Positions 13,301 through 25,300 of a stretch of DNA of 64,000 nucleotides are shown here, in pieces. The position numbers and the translations under genes were made by a program. The notes below the pieces were generated by a model that worked only from the letters and a program-made list of their open reading frames with translations, did no database searches and had not been told where the DNA came from. Source of the stretch: Tetrahymena elliotti 4EA (taxonomy: Eukaryota > Ciliophora > Oligohymenophorea > Hymenostomatida > Tetrahymenidae); the NCBI GenBank assembly GCA_000231825.2, contig JH720302.1, positions 663,428-727,427 of the forward strand. Reading direction: 5' to 3'. Position 1 is the stretch's first letter, and each line of letters opens with the position of its first letter.

Positions 13301-15053
13301 ATGAATACATAAATATTATTTTTGAAAAAGACGTTGGTTGTATGATGATTTTTTTTAATACAACTAAATATAAATGATTTTTATGAATAAATGTTAGTGA
13401 GGGTATTTCATAGTAAATGTATAGTTAGAGATGTGTTACTTCTTTTATATTTGTAATGGGATCAAATTTATTTCATTTTAGAAAAAAAAATAACTTTAAA
13501 TGATAAAAAAATGAAAAGATAATAAACAAAATGTAAAATAAAAGAGATAAATTATGTCTATAAAAAAATTCTGTCAAATGTCAAAGAAAAGAATAAAAAT
13601 AAAAAATTTCAACCCTATTTACAGAAAATATGATTTAAAATAAGTATATTTTATATTTTGTATTGTACTTTTTAAAATTCATTATGAAGTAGAGATTTAA
13701 ATTTTTCATGGTGGTTAAAAAAGTTTAAAAGATTTAAACAAAAACTTCTAAATAATATCTATGGACTTCATGAAAGCAATTCTAAAATAATTAACTATAA
13801 ATAAATTTTGATAGCATTTTTGAAAAAATAAGCGATAGACCCCTTATTCATAGAACTAACTTTGCAGAAATAGAAGAAAAAACTGGACTAAAATAATAAA
13901 TAATGGCTGAAGTAAATAAGAGGTAAGAAAGAAGTAAAGAATGAGAAGGAAAGCTGAATCTATTTAAAAAAATAAGTCGTGATTAGATTTTGACAAAATA
14001 ATATAAAAGAAATTTTTGATTGGAGTTTAGAATCTCAATGAAAATTAGTTTGGTATTTATTTAATGGAAAGAAAACAAACGAATAAACTATTAATTGCTT
14101 TTCATCAAAATTATTCATGATAGTGTGTAAATTTTTGACTGAATTATCTATCTATCACTTGATAATTTAATTTCATGCAAATAGTTTGTTAATCATATTT
14201 TATTTTCGCAGGATTCTTGAATAGTAAATAATAAATGTTAGTTCTTCAGTATGTATTTTGTGTATTTTTTATTTAATAAGTATTGAGTTTTAATCCATAT
14301 TTATGATTTAATGAATTTAATAATTGAAATTTAATATCTGTATAATAACAATAAAAATCAGAGTTAGATAAACAATTATTTATTAATTACTACACAAGAA
14401 AAAAAGAAGGGAAAAAAAAGCCAATTAACAAAAAGAGTGTTTGTTTGTTTAATTAGCTATTTATTTATCTATTTATTATATAAGCATAAGTAATATTAAT
14501 TTTTTATCATTTTCTTCCTTAATCTTTTCAAGACAGTCAATCAGTCAATCAATATATTGCTTGTTATAATAAGCATTAAAAAAAACATAAAGGTACTACT
14601 ACTTTATTAATTAAAAGTAAAATCACAGTCAAGCAATCAAAGCTTGCTGCCTATTAGAAAAGAGAAGAAAGATAATTAATCACAAAGAAGAATACAACAT
14701 TTTTTTCTTTGTTTGTACTTAGTAAATAAAATAAAGAAATAAACAAAATAAAGTAAGCAAGCAAGCTTTAAAGAATAAAGGTATTTGAAGCAAAAAAGGG
14801 AAACAAAAAATTCAGCTTTTCAGCATAAATCTTATTAAAGGTAAAATATTTTATTTATAGCCCCTCTAATTGACTCACATTTAGTTTAAGTTTATTAGCT
14901 AATCCTGACTTAGCCTTATTTTTTAGTAGAATACATTTTTAGTCATTTAAATATTAAAAATTCATTATCTTACTCGCTATAACATCAAAAATAAATAAAA
15001 GAGTAGAGTAATTCAGAAGAAGCAAATAAAAGTTCTGTAGTTAGTTAGTTTGA
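10342..15053. other. Long AT-rich intergenic region
   Basis: About 4.7 kb without a complete gene. One exon-like fragment at 13780-13922 is listed separately. The last 700 bases before 15054 are A-rich with short purine tracts and probably hold the leader and promoter of the downstream gene. Nothing else is supportable. Confidence 0.6.
13780..13922 (+). pseudogene. Orphan exon-like fragment, faintly REEP/HVA22-like
   Basis: An open frame reads IFEKISDRPLIHRTNFAEIE and then EKTGLKQQIMAEVNKR, and runs straight into a consensus donor (AG|GTAAG at 13923). The arrangement of an F-x-x-x-(L/I) segment followed by x-x-I-E-x-K-T-G recalls the N terminus of REEP/TB2-DP1/HVA22 membrane-shaping proteins, but this is recollection only. 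No downstream exon with the expected membrane hairpins was found before 15054, and no in-frame ATG lies upstream. It may be a gene remnant or a chance frame. Confidence 0.25.
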
Positions 15054-18000
15054 ATGTCAAAAGATATTAAGCTTCAGTAAATTACCTAGGAATTGAAGTA
15101 GATATGGGGCGAAAAGTTACTTTTCTAAAATGACAAATTACTACATTTTTTACTTAAAAGATTAATAGACACTGATGGATTAGATGAATCAGTTTTATAA
15201 AATTTGAATTAAGACTTAAACTAAGCAAATAATAAATTATAAAATTGCTTTCGCACTGCCATATTTGAACGTAACTCTGAAATATTGAAGGGTATTCCTG
15301 AAGATAAATTTGGCAAGACAGCCATCAATAAAAAAAAATCACAAGACCTCATTAACGAAACATTTTAGAATGATATATAAAATTGTAAAAACTAGCCTTA
15401 GCTTTAAGAAGAACTCTACCATTTTCTTCTAGATAATAACTTTGCTGCCCAAAGAATACAAAGAATAATTAATTAATCCAATAAACCAATGCAATAAGTT
15501 TAAGGAACAGGCTAGTCTGCAGAGTAGTGGTAGTAGTAGTAATTATAATAGTAGTAGTAGTAATAATAACAATAGTATGGGTATTATCAATCAAATCCAC
15601 AAATTTATAGATAATAGCAGCAATAAATGCCTTACCAATAGGATTAATCATACTTCAATCAAAATTTAGCTGACCCATCTGATCCATCTCTTAATCAGCA
15701 ATAATACTCTTCATATCAAGGAAATGGCGCTAATCCTTACTCTTTCTCAAATCATTATTCCAATGCTGACCCTTTGTAAGAAACAAGTTTTTAGAGAGCC
15801 GATTCAAATTACAACGATGGAATGTTTGGAAATAATATTGAGGATACTAGTGGAGTTGACGCTAGCAAAAACAATGTATCTTACCGCTAAGATAATTATA
15901 TAGATACTTATGACACTTTCAACGAACCAGTTGGTGGAAGTAACGATTTCGGTGGATAAGGAAATAGTTTGCTAAATGGGACTAGTAAATAAACAGAATA
16001 TTTTAGCAATCTTGATTAGCAATACTTGCCTGCAGATTAATTCTTTGGTGCTGGGGATAATTATAGAGCTGATGATTATGGTGAAATGTATGACTATGCC
16101 TCTGGTGTTGATGGGTAATATCCTTCTGATCCATATGCACAGCCTCCTAGTTAATAGCCAAATTAGCAAATATAATAATAGATTAGCCAGCCCCTTTAAT
16201 AATAAAATTAGCGCTATATTGCACAATAAAATAAAAATTTTCCAACTAATTAAACCCCAGCTACTAGTTATCCTCCGTCAGCCGTTCCAACAAACACACC
16301 TTAAATCCCTCCTACCTTACCTTAAGCTGCTTAGCATGACAATTTTAATTAAAATAATTCTCTCCAAAGCAGTGGTGTTTATGGCCCATAAAATAACTCA
16401 AGATAAGCTAATTTGCCAGGAGCTCTAGTAAATGACCCTCAAAACTAATTTTACTAGTAGTAGGCAATTTAGTAGTAATAAATACCATAGCCACATAATG
16501 ATTTTTCCCAGCAATAGTAACCAGGTTATAAATAAAACTAAGTTATTGGATCTAGTTAAAATGTAGATTAATAAGCATATTATTAACAATAGTAGTAATT
16601 CAGAAATATTGGTCCTTTAAATAATTCTATGCATTCAGTAAATCCTCAATAAATTCCTCTATAAAAACCTCCATAAATATAATAAAATATGCCAGCTTAA
16701 CCTTAAAATTCTAATTAATAACGTCCTACAGTTTAATAACAGCCATAATAAATGGGAGGACTCTCATCATCATAATAGCAATAAAATCCATCACTTCATA
16801 GTTCTCTTGTTGGAAATAGGGTATAACAGCCACCTTAACAATAGAATCCATAATAAATATAATAATAATAACCATAGCCCAATACGGTTTAATTACCTAA
16901 TTAAGAACTTGATACACCATAGCCATAATCAGACTATAACCAGGCTGCTGTTCCATTGAATGGATCAGTTCACAATCCCATTAATTATTAGCCAATTCCA
17001 AATGCTTAGCATTAACCAATTCCAAATTAATTTAATAATTAATAGCAAGGAATGAATGGTTTGTAAGCATACCAATCCCTAAATGAATCTAATCATAGTT
17101 AAGGAAAAGGAAGTAATAGCAATCATGGATCATAACATAGAAGTAGCAATAATAAATAACTCTAAGTAGGTTAATAAGCTGTTGGATCTCCTTATAATCC
17201 TCAAAATATGCCTTACCAACAGAATCCAGGATAGCCTAACTAAAGTTTAACCTCATCTTAGTATGCAAATCAGCAAAATGGAAGGTATCCCCCTGCTGTT
17301 TACCCAAATTAAGCAGGCCCAGTTTAAGGCAATTCAAATATGTAATAACCTACTTTCAAAAGCACTACTAATTTGAATAGCAGTATTGAAAGAATAAACC
17401 AAAGAGCTCAAGAAGATGGGCTAAAAAATAGCTATCATAAAGCTAATCCTTAATATAATAATCCACAGAACTTTTAATAAGGTTTACCAGCTTAGAAAAG
17501 TGGTATACCAAATAATCCTCAATCATCAAATGATTTAAGATCCAGTTATTAACATATGAATTAAATAAATTAAACGGGAGGTTAGATTTAGCCTCCAGCA
17601 GTAGTATAATAGCCAAGTAACTAAATTAAAATAGATAATGCAAAAGGATAAAATATTATAAACCCTTAAATCCCTAGTAAAGGTATAGTAGTAAAACCAG
17701 ATGGAAATGTTCCTCCATAATTTAATTAAGTTGGAATACATCAACAACCTCCCATTAACTACTAACCAGGATAACCAATTCCATAATCAGTTGAGTAATA
17801 GATTCCACACCAAACAATACCAACTAGCTAACCTGGGTCAAAAGCTAACTAAGCCAAGTTAGGTCTTTAACAACAACAATAATAATAATAATAATAAATG
17901 CTTCATAATGGTACATATAATTAAGCAAATCAACCACCTGGATAACAACAACCACCTCAACCAGTAGTGTAAGCAAATTCAAAAAGAATGAACTAACCAA

Positions 18001-20297
18001 TGTAAGGTCCAAACCAAATTGACCCTCAAATTTAGCAATAACAATTTAACTAAGGGTAATTCAATAATGTACAAATTCCACCTATGCCTCAAGGAAATGC
18101 AATACCAGTTGCAGTAGCAGCACCATCTGCACCAGTATAGGGACCTCCAGGAGCTTTAGTGGCAGGACCAGGAGGGTAAGGATATATAAATAATGGAAAA
18201 CCGTCACAAAATAGCAAATATTTAGGAAACCAGCCATAAGGACTGCCATAACAGTAATAATTATAGGGAAATTAACAATAATTGTAGTAATAGTAGGTAG
18301 GATTATAGCAATAGAACATGAATCAATAATAGCTAATTAAGTAGAATATTTAGTAGCATTAGTAAGTTTAGCCATCATAATAGTAGTAGCATCAACAACA
18401 TTTATAAATTGCAGGATAAAGTTATTCATCAAACTTAATGCATAATACACAAGGGAAGCCTTATAACGTTGGAGCCAAAAACGGTGGTAAATAATCTATT
18501 TTATTGGAAGATATCCCTTCATTTTTAAATAATCCATATTAAATCGACGAAGACAATAAAGGTTACGATCTTTTATAAATAACTAAATCAGAGAATAATT
18601 CGCCCAGGAATTCGAACATGAACGAGAGCTCTTCGACGATGAATGAATAGCATAACCAATTTTTTCCAACATCTAAAAACCAACCATTAAACACCTCTGT
18701 GACCTAAACACCAACTATAGAATATCCTCAAAACGGCCCAAACCACCATGCTCCTCATTAAGGATATCCTCCTCACCTCATTTAGAAAAATCCAAATTTC
18801 CCAGTTGATCCTAATAATCCATAAGTGGTACAGTCATAGTAATAATAGCCCACCTATATGTAAAAGGGATAATATCCTAATAATTATTAACAATAATACC
18901 CTTACTAAGCAATGGATCCTAATACTTAGCATCAAATGATGTAATAAGGGCCTTATAGTCATGTTCCTGTACAATCAAACTAGGTTCCTGTAAACCGTTA
19001 AATGTCATAAAATAAGCTTAATGATGATCAAATGTAGCCTATTTAAATGTAAATTCAATTAAACTATTCTTTATTGATCAATATATTTTTTTACTTTATA
19101 TTTGTCATCCAAGTGTATACAAGCGTAAAGGTGCCTTGTAACATTTTATGATATTTTTAAAAATATTATTAGCAATTAGTTTTTCTTTAAATAAAATAAA
19201 CTAAATTTATTATTGAAATGAGGTTATTTAACGAATTTTTTATTTCTAATTATAATAGGAATTAACAATAAAATCCTTAACTTTAGTAATAATGGATGGG
19301 ATAGTAAAGAGGTAATAATATGTAATTATAGAATCAAAATGTATAAATGATGAATCCTAACTATTTTAATCCTCAACAGTAATAACCTGTATAGAATATG
19401 ATGAAAAATGGGTATCATTAATAAAGTTCTACAAATAATATAGATAATTCTGATATGAATAATAGTTCTTATTTTAATTAGTAGTAAGTAGATTAGTCTA
19501 AAATAGAAGATTCAACTCAGCGTCCTAATGATAATATATCTCAAACTAATTTAGATTAATCACCATATAATTTAGGAAATAGTAATTTATAAGTAAAAAA
19601 GGGTATGAATATGGGGCCTGGAAGATAAATGGGTATGGATCAAATTTAAAATTAAATGAATGTGTTTGATAATAATGCAAATCCAGAAATGATGTAAGAT
19701 GGGAATGGTGAAATCAGAAATCGCCAAAATAATAATTCTTAAGAGTTAAAAAAAGATTAAGGTTAAGCTGCAAATAGTGCACAAGTTGTAAAATGGACTC
19801 CTAATTAGTAAGGCTTAAATTAAGATGAAGATCTATGTTTAATTAAAGAAGTTTTTTCTAAATCAAACTCATATGACCCAGAAATGTAAAGATAAATCAC
19901 AAGTGAGGTATAAAAATTCAAGCAGAACAATCAAAATTTAACAATAAAGGCTATAAGATCTTAGGATGAGCCTTCTTTCAAGCTTGAAATAAAAGATAAA
20001 AAAAGAAAAGATTTTAAAGAGTTGGTACTTATGGTCTGCCCAAGAAAAGATTCTCCCTATGAAATAACTGATTGTAAAAATCTGTGGAGCTTGAATAAAT
20101 AAAGAATTCCAAAAACAAATTCCTTAATGGACATAATTAAATTCTGGTGGAAATTTGAATTCTAAACTATTGAAGATGAGAAAAAGCAGAACTCTAATAA
20201 CAATTCAGGCGGCATGCATAATTAAAATTAATTAATGCCAATGAATGGCATGAATAACATGTAATAATAAATTTAAAATAACTTAAACCCATATTGA
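15054..20297 (+). CDS. Giant Q/N/P-rich prion-like protein, 1,677 residues
   Basis: Two exons, 15054-19048 and 19259-20297, total 5,034 nt and are fully open when TAA/TAG are Gln. Residues 1 to about 150 form a charged helical N-terminal domain starting MSKDIKLQQITQELKQIWGE. Residues 150 to about 1500 are a very long low-complexity region with poly-Q runs (for example 15519-15580 and 17867-17900), Pro-Gln-rich stretches and a short Ala/Pro/Val patch near 18110-18180. The last about 120 residues become globular again (KRKDFKELVLMVCPRKDSPY, followed by LMDIIKFWWKFEF). Helical head, long Q/P linker and compact tail recall transcription co-regulators such as Mediator tail subunits, but sequence identity to any of these is not established. 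A decayed copy of exon 2 follows downstream. Confidence 0.85.
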
Positions 20298-20782
20298 AGG
20301 ATTGATTAAAAATATTTTAGTAGTTAGCATTTCAATAATTAATCAATAAAACACAAAAATCAAACATATTGGTCAATCATAATATTGATAAGGAAGAAAA
20401 TAAGTTCATTTAAACAATTCAATCAATAATAACCCTACCCTGACTTAGTTAGTTAGTAAGTTAATTTGAATTATTAATAAATTCATCCAAAAAAACAAAC
20501 AAATACTATCATTATCCTAAATTTCTTATATATAAACTATAGTACTTACCATGTTATATTTCATATAAAAAATTTAACTTAAAAAGTAAAATTAAATTTA
20601 TTTATTAATTCTTTCTTTATCATTGTAATTTAATCGAAAAAATTTTATAATTTTAAATTCTGTAAACTTTTCACTAAATAAAATTTAATCCATATTAATC
20701 TTTTAAATCTCAGCTTTTTTTTTCTTTTTATTTCAAAAAATTATTAAAACTTTTTTGAATTGAAATAAATTCTCAATTTTAG

Positions 20783-21741
20783 GAATTATAAAATTAAAAT
20801 GTAAAAACGATGAATCCTCACTATTTTAATCCTCAGCAATAATAACCTGTATAGAATATGTTGAAAAATGGATACCACTACTAAATCTCTTCAAAAAATA
20901 GATAATACTAATATGAATAACAACAGTTCTTATTTAATTAACAGTAATTAGATTAATACGAAATAAAAGATTAAGCAGCGTCTTTATTATAATATATCTT
21001 TATCTAATTAAGATTAATCTCCATATAATTTAGGAAATAGTAACTTGTAAGTAAAAAAAGGTATTAATATGGGATCAGGAAGATAAATGGGTTTAGATAA
21101 AATTAAAAATTAGATGAATGTACATAATAATAATGCAAATGGAGAAATGATGTAAGTTGGGAATGGTGAAATCAGAAATAGTCAAAGTAATAACTCTTAA
21201 GGGATAAAATAATAAGATTAAACTTAAGTTGCAAATAGTGAAGCTGTAGAGTAGATTCCTTCTAACCAAGATTCTTTGAGACAAGATGAACATCTATATC
21301 TAATTAAAGAATCTTTTTCTAAATCAAACTCATGTGATCCAGAAATCCAAAGATAAATCATAAGTGAGGTATAATATATCTATGTAAAAGCTACAAATAC
21401 AATAATAAAGGCTATAAGATCTTAGGATGACCCTTTTTTCTAGCTCTAAGTAAACGATAAAAAGAGAAAAGATTTTAAAGATTTAGTACTTATGGTTTGT
21501 CCAAGGAAAGATTCTCCCTATGAAATAGCTGATTGTAAAAATTTTTGGAGCTTGGAATAAATAAGCAATTCCAAAAACAAATACTTTATTAAACATAATT
21601 AAATTTAGGTGGATATTTGAATACTATGAGATAATGTACAACTCTAATAATATTTGAAGAGTAGTTCATAACTAAAATGAAATAATACCAACAAATAGTT
21701 TGAATAACATCTAAATTTAAAATAACATAAAACAAAATTGA
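20783..21741 (+). pseudogene. Decayed tandem duplicate of the preceding gene's last exon
   Basis: This segment is collinear with exon 2 (19259-20297) of the Q/N/P-rich gene, including the intron acceptor AG|GAATTA just before it and the position of the terminal TGA (21739-21741). Long stretches still match, for example the segment encoding MVCPRKDSPYEI. Several indels break the frame: near 20900-21000 the repeat is compressed, and one extra G after TGGAGCTTG near 21550 shifts the conserved C-terminal motif. Similarity continues into the 3' flank to about 21890. No upstream exon accompanies it, so it is a partial tandem duplication without a promoter. It could still serve as an alternative terminal exon, but the frameshifts argue against a functional product. 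Confidence 0.85.
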
Positions 21742-21899
21742 AGGATTGATTAAAAATTTTTGAGTTTTTAGTATTTTAATAATAAATATTTTAACTATTT
21801 TATCAAAACAAAAATCAAACATATTAATCATTAATACAGATGATAAGAAAGAAAAATAGGTTCATTTAAAACAATTCAATAATCCTTATTTAGTTAATT

Positions 21900-22375
21900 T
21901 GATTACTCATCCATTCATGTATTCATGTGCTATGATTATCCACTTACTATGTAATATCAAATAAAATTATTTTAAAAATTAAAATTAAATCGATTAATTT
22001 TTTCTTATGCCCAAACATGAGAAAAATTTTATTTATTATTACAAATTCATGAAGCTAATATACAAATATATATTAATCTCTAACTTTGATTGCTATCATG
22101 ATTCTAAGATTTAAATTTTCTTTATTTTACTTTAATTTTTTTATTGAATAATAAAAATATAATGAATAAGAAATTATTTATATTTTAATAAACTAACGCT
22201 TTCGCTTTTTGTTTGCAATATTAAAAATTTAACCCATTATTTACTTAATTATTCTTCTAATTAATTAATCTGAAGAGCAAACAATTTTCAATAGATTTAA
22301 AAATTTTGTAGACATAAAAAAGAAATTTTAAAAAATACTACGGAGGAAAATAGTTTAGATTTAAAAGTTTATCGG
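21900..22375. other. AT-rich intergenic spacer
   Basis: No gene or structured RNA is visible. The 60 bases immediately before the ATG at 22376 weakly resemble the corresponding leader of the second giant gene before 33865, so part of this spacer is probably promoter or leader sequence. Confidence 0.5.
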
Positions 22376-25300
22376 ATGATAAAACTAACATTTTTATTAC
22401 TTACATTGATGTTTATGACTTCAATTAAGTGTTCATGTAAGAATGGGGAGATATTTGACATTATTACTTAATAATGTTTATCTTGCTCAATAGGGTGCCA
22501 AAATTGCTACAACATAAGTGAAAACTAGTGCATAAACTGTTCTGAAAATTATTTTAAAAGTAATTAAAACTTATCTACATGCACTTAGAGTTGTTAAGTA
22601 GGAGAGATTTTAGCATAGAATCTAGAATGCATTAAGTGTTAGGTTGAAGGATGTATTAAATGCGATTCTGAATAATAATGTTTAGAATGTGATGAAAATT
22701 TATAATTAGATTCGAAAAAAAATGTTTGCGTTCTTTAAGAAAATGTCTGCTCATCTAATTTAGATTTCACCTAATCACCATTTAGTGAAAAATAATGTGT
22801 TAAAAGCTGTCCTCATGCTTCCTATCAGAATCACAGCACTTAAATTTGTGAAAAGGTGTATTAATGCATTCTAATTAAGAATAGCTTAACCTAGTTCAAT
22901 CAAAGAGTTACTGAAATAAGACAATTTTAATAAGACTATTACATAATCAGAGCTAATTAATGCTAATTCGTTCTAGCAGATTAAAATTTCTAGCTTATTT
23001 ATCTATACACTCTACAATAAATGCAAAATTATGAACAAAAATATACCTCTTTTGGTTATGAAAACAGTTAAAAAAGTTTTATGTTTGATGTCTATGGCGG
23101 ATGCTTGACTGATAGCTCTTTAATTGTTATCAATTTTATTACTAGATAAACTGTATTTGAAAAAAAGAAATTAAATCATGACTACTTTGTTTTATTTATG
23201 GACTACGCAAATTAGATTATATTTTTTTCAACATATGAGAGATGTGCAATAGCTTTCTATGACTTCATTAGCTAATAGCTTTTAGAATTTGAATGTGACT
23301 ATAGCACAATATATGAAATGATTGCCACAATAAATAACAACAATTAAGTAGTTTATTGCATAATAGTAAGCAAAGGGGCTAACCAATTTTTTTGGGTAAT
23401 AAAATAGATTATTAATTTTTAATTTAATTCATTTTTTTAAATAGGTTTCAACTTTAGAAGAAAACAGATAACTTAAATTTTCTGATTAATTAATTGATTT
23501 GCAAGGATATGGAAAAATTCTTCAGTTGACTTAACAAAATAAAAATGCAATATTTACTTTTTATGATTATCAACAAAGCAACATTAAAATCTATAGCTTA
23601 GCCATAAAAGATGATAATAATTTCGAAAAGTAAATAATTTCTTAATTTACCTTCGCAGATAATGTATATTATAGCATAAGCTTAAATTCGATCATTAAAA
23701 GCGATTCGAAATCCTAAAATATGACAATAAGTATTCTAAACTCTTCTTCTGATTAAGTCAACTTGGAACTAAATATAACTATTTCTGATGAATACAATTA
23801 AGCTTAAATATACGAAAGTAAACAAGATAATTCAACATTTGCTTTTATTTTGTTTGATTAGTCACTTCAATTTATAAATTTGACTGATTATAAATTAAAA
23901 AACCAAGAGGCTTTTTTAGACTCAAATCACTCTTTGATTTAGTCTATAAAAACTGGTTTTATTACTAAATTTTCAAAAATATAAAATATCTTTTTTACCA
24001 AAAACAATACCATTGATATATTTTTATCATATATCATAAATCCAGATAGTTACTATTACGATCAGATTAGAATTTAATTTAATATAAAGAGCTAAACATT
24101 TTAAGTGAATTAATTAAATCCTAATTAATATTAAAAGTCATACTATTCACACACTTAAACATTTTAATTGGGAATAACTTCAAAACAATTGATGTTCAGC
24201 AATAACTAAGCCACTGATAAAGATTCATTTTATATTTTTGATTAATAAAACTAAATATTAACCTAGAAATTATTAGTCACATAAAGAATAAATTTTAGTA
24301 TATAAAATTTGTAGTAATCATAAAAAATAATGACTAAATTCAAACCTTTTTTAATGAAAGATAACATAGCATAATATGATATGTTATAAATAATAAATAA
24401 TAGATACTTTTTAATATCCAAAATTTTTGAAAATTACTAATAAGATTATGTTGTAGATATTATTGAATAAACATAGATACTAACTTATTAATATGCTTTG
24501 TACTATCATATTGGTGAATTTGAATATATGGAGAAAAGAAATTTACTCATTTCATAATTTATTCCCTAAATTTTTAGTTTAGATACAGGTGAACCTCTTA
24601 TTAATAATCCTGAAGATTACTATTTTTCTCTTTCATGTTATATCATTTTAAATGATGATTAATTAGTTTACTCAACAAGAAATGATAATTATGAAACCAT
24701 CATTTACTTAGTAGATTTTTCAGCCTCTAATATATCTGAGCTCTATAACTTTGGCCAATTTTATCCATTCACTTTTTCTGTGTATAGTTAAAGCACTCCC
24801 TTGATAGCTTTTAATGATATCATATATTTTTAAAACGTTTATGATGATTGCCTACCTTTTTCAATTAGTTTAAAGAGTCCAGTTTATTAATCAGTAAATA
24901 TCTAATTTTTGGGAAGGGCTTAAAATAAGATAATTTATTAAAAAACAGGTGAAATTTTCATATTTTATTCATCATATATACAAGTCTACAGCTTTGACTT
25001 ATCCCATAGAGAACTGTTAAACTTTGGTATAAATTATCCTGAAAATTTGTTTGGTAATCCAATTAGGCTTCGTAGTGATAGATTTATATTTTTTTATGAC
25101 TAAATCTATTTCTACAGATTTGATTTGGAATTAAAATAATTTTCAATAATAAAAGCTAGATCTGAATAAAACTAATATAAAATTGGCTAAATTGATTTTT
25201 ATTTTTTAGATTAGCAATAAAAATACATTAAAAAATCAGATAGTATTATCGATACAGATAATATGATAATAATTAAGAGCTAGATGCAAAATAGTTTATT

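Noticed and set aside
15519..15580. TAG/TAA trinucleotide run considered as a microsatellite
   Set aside because: It lies in frame inside a coding exon and encodes poly-glutamine.
15469..16428. Open frames on both strands within the Q/N/P-rich gene
   Set aside because: They are out-of-frame shadows of the long TAA/TAG-containing coding frame.
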